DNA of 64,000 nucleotides from Cunninghamia lanceolata (taxonomy: Eukaryota > Streptophyta > Pinopsida > Cupressales > Cupressaceae): positions 2,778,001-2,842,000 of the forward strand of contig BSBN01001363.1 of NCBI GenBank assembly GCA_027924645.1, given 5' to 3'. Shown piece by piece: positions 57,711-64,000 of the stretch. Each line of letters starts with the position of its first letter. Positions within the stretch are counted from its first letter, which is position 1. Under the pieces are notes generated by a model. The model saw nothing but the letters and a program-made list of their open reading frames with translations. It did not search any database and was not told the origin of the DNA. The translations under genes and the position numbers were made by a program.

Positions 57711-57950
57711 GAGGATCTTTTTAACTAGTTTTCTGCTCTGTTTTGTTTTTTGTGGGTTGGTTTTTTGTTTGTCTGCTATCTATTTGCTATGTTGGGTTAA
57801 TGTTTTGTTGCTGTCTTGTCGAGCCTTTTTTGTGCGCCCTTTGTGCACTTGGCTAAAGAATATGCCCTACCCTCGGGTTGGCTCAACAGACATTTGTGTT
57901 ATATTGATGGATTCAAACATTCTATCAGAGGACATGTAAAAACTATGAGA
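57711..57950 (+). other. LINE C 3' UTR (T-rich)
   Basis: TTTTGTTTTTTGTGGGTTGG-like T-rich sequence right after the stop, as in copies A and B. A clear A-rich end is not seen; the border is put near 57940 by guess. Confidence 0.35.
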
Positions 57951-60326
57951 GCTATATATATCAGGTGAGTTAAGTCTCATCAGGTCTAGCCTTCTGCATG
58001 TATTTCAAGAATTCTTTACATTCACTGTCAGCACTATCTCTACAATTCTATGATGCTCACTATCTCAGTCCTCAAATGCTAACTCTGAGTAAACATAGAA
58101 CCTGTTCTAATCTTTGTTGCAACTTGTAGATTAGGCTTATGAGGGTAAATTGCCGCTAATCTCTTCCATTTATTGTGTAGGTCAGTTAGCATGATCCTTA
58201 CACTATTACTTTGTTCAAGTTTTGATAGATGTCCTTGATACTTTTTCAAGATAAAACTGTATTTTACTCTTCTTTTTAGTAGGCCTAACACAAACCCCTG
58301 CAAGCTCCTACCTCTTGGTGAATGGCCTCTGTTTCTTAAATCTCTGTATTCTTCATACTATACCAGCATGTGTATGAACTACAGAAGAACATCCCTTAGA
58401 CCTGCATTTGCCATCCTTGTAACTACATTTGAAACCCTTTTGTATCACATAGACCCCTTAATCAGTCTTGTGAGATTTTCCTTCATGACAGTCAAGTCAA
58501 CTGTCACAGTGTATGATTGTTCTCTTCTTGCATGACTGTTCTACTTGCTTTTGTCTCGCAGGCCTTTGGTGACTGTCATACCTCTAACTGCTCACTGTGA
58601 AATGGCTTACCCCAAACAAACATCACTGTCTATTACTAATGCATGCATTGTCAGCTTTGAAGCCTTCATTGCTTTGAGACAATCTCCATGACTTTGTTAC
58701 ACCTAAAATGATAACAAGACCTAAAGCACATGCTAGGCAGTCCCTCCAATAGCTCAAAGGGGAATGGAAGGTTTATTATGATACAAAGTTCACAATCCTG
58801 TATACCACTGGTAATATTTTCAATCACTTCAGACTGCCTAGATTGCACTCAGAGCCCAAAACCTTTACATACCAAGCATAACCGTAATAACTATGAAGAA
58901 TAGACTACTAACTTTTACAAGTCTAGAAACAATGGTGCTCTTATAAGCCTAAAAGATGTCTATCTAGTTCTATAACCTTGGATGCTATAAAACTCATAAT
59001 GATCCCTCTCTTGAGCTCCTTAACTCTGCTAAGCAGTCTCACTTTTATATACAGTCCCTTCTTCCAATAGGGTATGGTAAACGCTTTGTCCTCAGCCTCT
59101 GTATGTCTCACAGCTCTCAGTATTCTGCATACACAATCTTAGTTTTTTTCATTTATTGACTTCTTGCATAGGTTGTAGTGTTCTCTGGTTCCCTTGTAGC
59201 TACAAACTTTGTGCTCTGAAGGACACCCATCTTACCTACATGTGACTGGCAATGCTCATTGTTTTTTGGTGTCTACCCAAAAACACAACCCATGTAGGAC
59301 TGCTCCTCCTCATGACTTCATGATGTCCCTTTGCATCATAACCCCTGTGGACTGTCCTCATGACTATATCTGTCTACATCCTTGTTGGTTATCAGCAGAC
59401 CCTTGACTTTTCTATAACCTTTGATGATTGTTGTCTACCTAACCCTATTCTTTATGCTTTAGAGACCCCTTTCAGAGTGCTGCCCTCTGTCTTCAACACT
59501 GCTCTCTGTTATACATGACTGTTCTAGTCATTAATGAGGACTGTTTTGACATTATTTGATTGTTTGAAATGAATGTGTTATGACAATCGTTCATGACTGT
59601 AATGACTGCCTTAAAACAATCATTTCACCATTGATGACTGCCCACCATTGTAACTGCTCCTTGGCTTTCTATGAGGGACTGTCATTTCTCATATGCTATT
59701 ACAGTCTTTTTTAAATCATTGTCCCAGTTTAGGACTGCTCTTTGGAGCCTTCATCACAGTATACTATCTTTTTAAAACTTTTGACTCCCTTTTGTACTTT
59801 CATCATAGTATGTTGTTGACTCAGTCATGTTGTTCCTTTGATCCATTTTACAACCATTCATTGTTTCTTCCTTTAGACCTTTTGACAGTCTTCAAGACTG
59901 TCCCAAAACTGCATAACAGTCATCATGAAGACTGTTCCTTGCCATGTGATTGCATTTTCCATCAGAGGTGACTGTTTTCTTCAAAGTTGGTGATCTTCAC
60001 ATAACTGTTCTTTTGACATTTTAAGACTATCATCACTTTTCTTGCTCACTGTCTCTTTCTGTATTTGTAAAAAGAATTGGTAACTTCCTTAATATGGCCC
60101 ACCCATGATTGTTCCTGTAGTCTATGTTGGAATTGTTTGCCGTTGCGCCAAAAGCTCGAGCTATCAACGTTCACTACAAACGCCAGACTTAACCCAGATC
60201 CACGGGAGGCTCACTGCCATGTCACGAATCCCGAGGTCAGCGTTGAACACCTCACTGACAAGGGGGCAGCTCACTGCCAACAATCCCCCCCTCAACGCAA
60301 CCCGTGGGATTCGAACCCGTGACCCA
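57951..60326 (-). other. Non-coding leader-like region of a minus-strand LTR element
   Basis: Located inside the PBS of the LTR at 60343. No coding block recognised on either strand. Words GACTGT/GACTGTT/GACTGTC recur many times between about 58490 and 60010. The segment 60190-60300 holds CTCACTGCCA and CTCACTGACA words. Confidence 0.45.
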
Positions 60327-60340
60327 TGGCTCTGATACCA
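60327..60340 (-). promoter_or_regulatory. Primer-binding site (initiator tRNA-Met, exact)
   Basis: Minus strand TGGTATCAGAGCCA, two bases inside the LTR border. Just downstream, GGGTTCGAATCCC (about 60307-60320) looks like a tRNA T-arm / pol III B box. Confidence 0.85.
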
Positions 60341-60342
60341 AT

Positions 60343-63300
60343 TGTAGGAGTCAAGGACAACACTGAGAGGGGGGGTGAATCAGTGTTGTGTAAATTCTTA
60401 ACTTTTTGCAAACTTTATCTTACAAGACAAATAGAAAGGAAGACATTAATGATTTGTTGAGCTCATATGCACAAGACTGATAGTCAAAGATGTGAACCAA
60501 AAACTTATAAGCAAAACACAAATATGCACACATAGAGACAAATTATGACAGAAATTTCTGGAGTGGAAAACCTCTCGGGGTAGAAAAACCCACTCAAAGT
60601 TGCCTCACTGGCTTATTCAAAACCTCATTGATTACATGAAGGTCTCACTGACCAAAGAAGCTTCACAAGATGCCTCACTGGCATAGGAAGGTCTCATTGA
60701 CCACAAGCCTCACTGGCAAACCAAATCACCAATAGAAATAATAAACAAAATCAGAGGGTTACTCTGTTTCCATTCAATTCACAATTCATTCACCTGATTA
60801 TCTCTGCATAACAATTCACCTGATTATTTCTACATAACTCAACACTCTTTCTTCATCACATATCCAGTATCATATTCTCATCTTTTTCTTTTTAAGAGGA
60901 TTTCTATAAAATATCTTCAACTGTGCATATTGAATCACACAAAAAAGCTAACATACAATGTTCCTGCAAAACATTATATACAAGATGATTTTTCATATTT
61001 TGTTCTCTCTATAATTATTTTAATCTGCAAAACAAATTGTCTCTTCAATGCCTTGGAATCTTTCATATTCCTTCAAAAATTTCTCTTGCATCTGATCACA
61101 CAATATCTGCAATAAAATTATAAACAAAAGGACTCTTGGAATTTCTCTTCTCTGCATATTTATCTTCTTCAATATTTCTTGTGTGAGAAAAATAAAATCT
61201 TTCTCACAATTTGATCTTCTTCAATTAACTTTTCATCTGCTCCAAAAATCTCTCTGCTCATTTGCATGTCCTTTCATCTTCTTTTTATCTTCTTGTAAAA
61301 ATCATTTGTAAAAAAAATGACCCTGTATCCAATTTCAATAAATGATATTCTTTTCATAAAAACTTCAATCACTTCATCCAAAAAAAATTATCTTCAATCA
61401 ACTTCTTTGTCTTCTCTTAAAAGATCTTCTCCTCAACAATATTCTAGACACAAAAAAAATATTTTTAAATCTCCAAAATCCCGGAAGAGAAAGGGTTTGA
61501 AATTAGAAAAAAACTCTTTTAAAACTTCTAACAATTCCACTTAACTCCCATAAAAATCTTCTAACAACAACTACACTAAACTCCTTTGCAGTCGGGTTCA
61601 AACTCCACCTTAAAAGAAACTTTCTAAAACCAAATTCATAACATTCAAAGGCAAATACATTCACGGGAATGTCAATATAGAAGGCGGGAGTCGGGCTCAT
61701 AGTTTAAATTGCAACCGTTGGATAGTGTCTTCGTGCCCTTTGCATATTTAAAACCATCCCTTGATTTAAGCTTTGGCGCCCATGCCCTCACCACACCATC
61801 GATGATACGGGTCTGTTAGAAAAAGGGGCCGGTGGATAGCATGAATAACATACCCTTCAACAGGTCAATTTTTAAGTTAGAAACCTGCAATCTCCAGTCA
61901 CCAACAATTTAAAACATAAAGTGCATAAATGAATGACGGGCAGGTTAGAGTTAATCATGATGTGTTAGGCACATAGTAGAGGGATAGTTTAGGGTTTATA
62001 ATCATCATTTGAACTCTGTAAAGACTACCTTCAATCAGAATATAACAACCTTGATAATCATCATAGTTATAATTACTGTTGTGACCAAATCACAACATCG
62101 CCCCGTTGGTAACAGGGACCCCCTCTTTGTGAGTTTTTGGCTTGAGCTGCGTTGTTTTGGCTGTGATCTCGCTTGGGAATTCTTGCTTGAATAAGGAAGT
62201 TTGCGAGCTGCAGAGGGATGTATCGAGGTTTATTGAATGTTTGAGGAAACAATCATTAGAGGAACTGAAATGTCTAGATAAATGGGGAATTTGCAATAGG
62301 AAAGACTTTAAAAATGTGCTCCCAAGTAATAGGCTTCATAAGTTAGACTTGAATGGGAACGGTGGTCAGAGTGTGTAAATTGGATGTTAGAATTTATTTC
62401 TAGCTTATCATGTTTCAAACGTTGGCAAACACAAGTTTTAAACAATTGGCATAAAGCACTCAAAAAGTCCATCTAAGCACACGTGGGATAAGTGATAGCT
62501 TTTGCACATTATGCGAAACAATCTAAAATCACCGCTTTCAATTTTCTAAGCATACATTAGTGATTGGATTGTATTTATGCATAAGACCTTTAAACATCCA
62601 CTTTGAGCTCCTTTCACATCCATTTTGTGGGTCCCATAAATTTAATTCAGAAGCATATCCGTTTCAAATTTGAACTGGCATTTTCTATCTTGAGCGTTTA
62701 AGTCTGAAGGGTTCGCTCATTAAAGTTTTGGCACACTTTTGAGTGCCCTTTGCACAAATTTATTTTTACACGACTGCCCAAAAAGTCCGCTCATCCCTTT
62801 GGCAGACTTTTAACCGGATCTTGCATTACGCATTTCATACATGTACCAACAAAATCTCCGCCTAAGCGGACATGGAGGGCAGGTTTGCATTGGATATGTT
62901 TTGTAACTTATATGCACCTACATGGAAACTCTGCCCAGGTGTGAATCCTGAATATGCGCTCAGGGAAAATTGAAAGATGTCCCTCAAACCCCACTCAGAA
63001 ATTTGCAAGGTAACACAAAATCCCCACTAAGGAGTTGTGAAAGAAACAAATGAATCACCGCTTGATTTGTAAAGGGATATAATGAATCAGTGCCCATCAT
63101 TGCAAGAGTATCAAGGAAAGAGATTTCACTTCATATGTGAAAAGCACCCTAAGAAAATTGCAGTTGACATATGAAAATGTGCTCCCAATGAGTCTAATGC
63201 ACTTCAAGTATGGAAACCCAAGTAGTGAAATTTACTCTTCACGTATAGAATGCGCCTTACCTTGGAATTCCTGAACGAACATGTGAAATTTCCACCAAAA

Positions 63301-64000
63301 CTTGTGAAGGATCCCCTCAAACTCATCCTAAAACTCGTGTTAGAATCTGAGAAAAAGCATAAGGAATGTGCGCTCTTAATTATGAACGATCCCCGCCTAA
63401 ATGTACTCCATTCTTCATATTCCAAATCTGTTTCTTTTCGGATTATGCGCAATGTCCCAAGACTTCCGCTTCAGGATTATGCATAACTTTTCAATAAGTC
63501 CGCCTAGGCGTAGGTTGGCAATCTATTTGCAACGTATAAAATTTAGATTATGCATAGGCCCATGAGGTGTCCGCTTGCTATTCCCATTTTCATGCACAAG
63601 TATACTAAAGGTCCGCTCGGTGGTATCTATCTCACTTTGGCAGGGTCTAAAATTCAAACTATGTATTGAGCAGGTGCTCATCATATCATCTCCACGTTAC
63701 TTGGTATTATGCGTGGCATCCCAAAATGTCCGCCTCAAGCGGACTTTCGTGGTCCCTTTGCATATCTTTTTATCCATCTCAATGCATGACAACCTCAGAT
63801 GTCCGCTCTGGCGCATTTTCTTAGTTACCTTGCTAATTATTTTTAAACTCTAAATCATACATCGCGTTCCAAAATCCCCGCTCAAGTGTGCCATTTGTGT
63901 GACCTCGTGATTTGAATTTCAAAGATTGCGTGGAACTTCCAAAATCCCCCCTTAGTATGCCGAAATATACACTCATCACCTTCTGGCATCATTAATGTTA
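60343..64000 (-). repeat. Giant LTR (more than 3.65 kb, runs off the window)
   Basis: Starts TGTAGGAGTC at 60343; the PBS on its left makes it the 5' LTR of a minus-strand element. Shared with 17149 onward over several hundred bp, including the CCTCACTGGC cluster (60600-60720). No believable ORF. From about 62450 to the window end there is a degenerate ~70 bp repeat. Confidence 0.75.
62450..64000. repeat. Degenerate ~70 bp tandem repeat with TCCGC/GCGGA core
   Basis: The core (A)AAATGTCCGCnnnAAGCGGAC or its variants occurs about 20 times, for example near 62530, 62782, 62852, 63020, 63390, 63500, 63570, 63730, 63800, 63875 and 63940. Neighbouring copies are often 65-75 bp apart. Best palindromes: TCCGC-CTAA-GCGGA (about 62856) and GTCCGC-CTCAA-GCGGAC (about 63729). 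Between cores, TTTGCAT, ATTATGC and TTTGAATTT words recur. Confidence 0.65.

Noticed and set aside
59693..59971. 92-codon Phe/Leu/Cys-rich plus-strand ORF
   Set aside because: Lies in the antisense of an LTR-element leader with GACTGT repeats; composition is that of T-rich non-coding DNA.
60105..60335. Possible tRNA gene (GGTTCGAATCC, CACTGCC words)
   Set aside because: No acceptor stem, D-arm or anticodon arm could be formed; the match is limited to the primer site and one T-arm-like stem.

Overview
The window looks like repeat-dense plant nuclear DNA, most likely from a gymnosperm (conifer-like). The evidence for this is one intronless 745-codon PLS-class PPR gene as the only plausible host gene, AT-rich non-coding DNA, very long LTRs (about 1.5 to more than 3.6 kb), L1-type LINEs with a C-terminal RNase H, and many old, stop-ridden Ty3/gypsy relics nested inside each other. 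Naming the organism is inference; no tRNA, rRNA, CRISPR or bacterial operon is visible.

Layout, 0-9 kb: the 3' end of an LTR element (coiled-coil ORF, polypurine tracts, LTR 1201-2729) sits in a minus-strand gypsy RNase H/integrase relic. Next come a minus-strand LINE 3' end (4457-6302) joined head-to-head to the same kind of LINE's 5' part (6303-~8150, ORF1 plus endonuclease), and then an LTR (~8280-9031). 9-17 kb: a degenerate minus-strand retroelement ORF is split by a younger gypsy element (9777-14893) with gag, protease and RT but no integrase. 17-28 kb: a giant LTR-type sequence with ~310 bp tandem repeats, then a 5'-truncated LINE (~21.94-28.03 kb) carrying endonuclease, RT, zinc-finger and RNase H regions plus an extra downstream ORF. 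28-41 kb: mostly non-coding, with the PPR gene (31404-33641), two gypsy relics, a PPR scrap and several tandem duplications.

41-58 kb: a third LINE copy is broken by two LTR insertions, a 3161 bp solo LTR inside its RNase H (41669-44829) and a 10.7 kb Del/Tekay-like gypsy element inside its extra ORF (46759-57433). Coding frames and duplicated target sites join up cleanly across both insertions. 58-64 kb: leader, exact tRNA-Met primer site and the start of another giant LTR on the minus strand.

Two observations stand out. First, three LINE copies share an unrecognised third ORF beginning MGGD- or MSRK-like. In two copies it follows RNase H at 400-440 bp, and in two copies it leads into the same 3' UTR and A-rich end, which suggests an L1-like LINE lineage with a previously undescribed ORF3. 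Second, in the leader of the 46.8-57.4 kb gypsy element there is a hammerhead-ribozyme-like motif (CUGAUGA, a perfect 7-bp stem II, GAAAC) of the kind known from Penelope-like elements. In addition, three LTR sequences in the window carry tandem repeats whose unit is built around a short palindrome.
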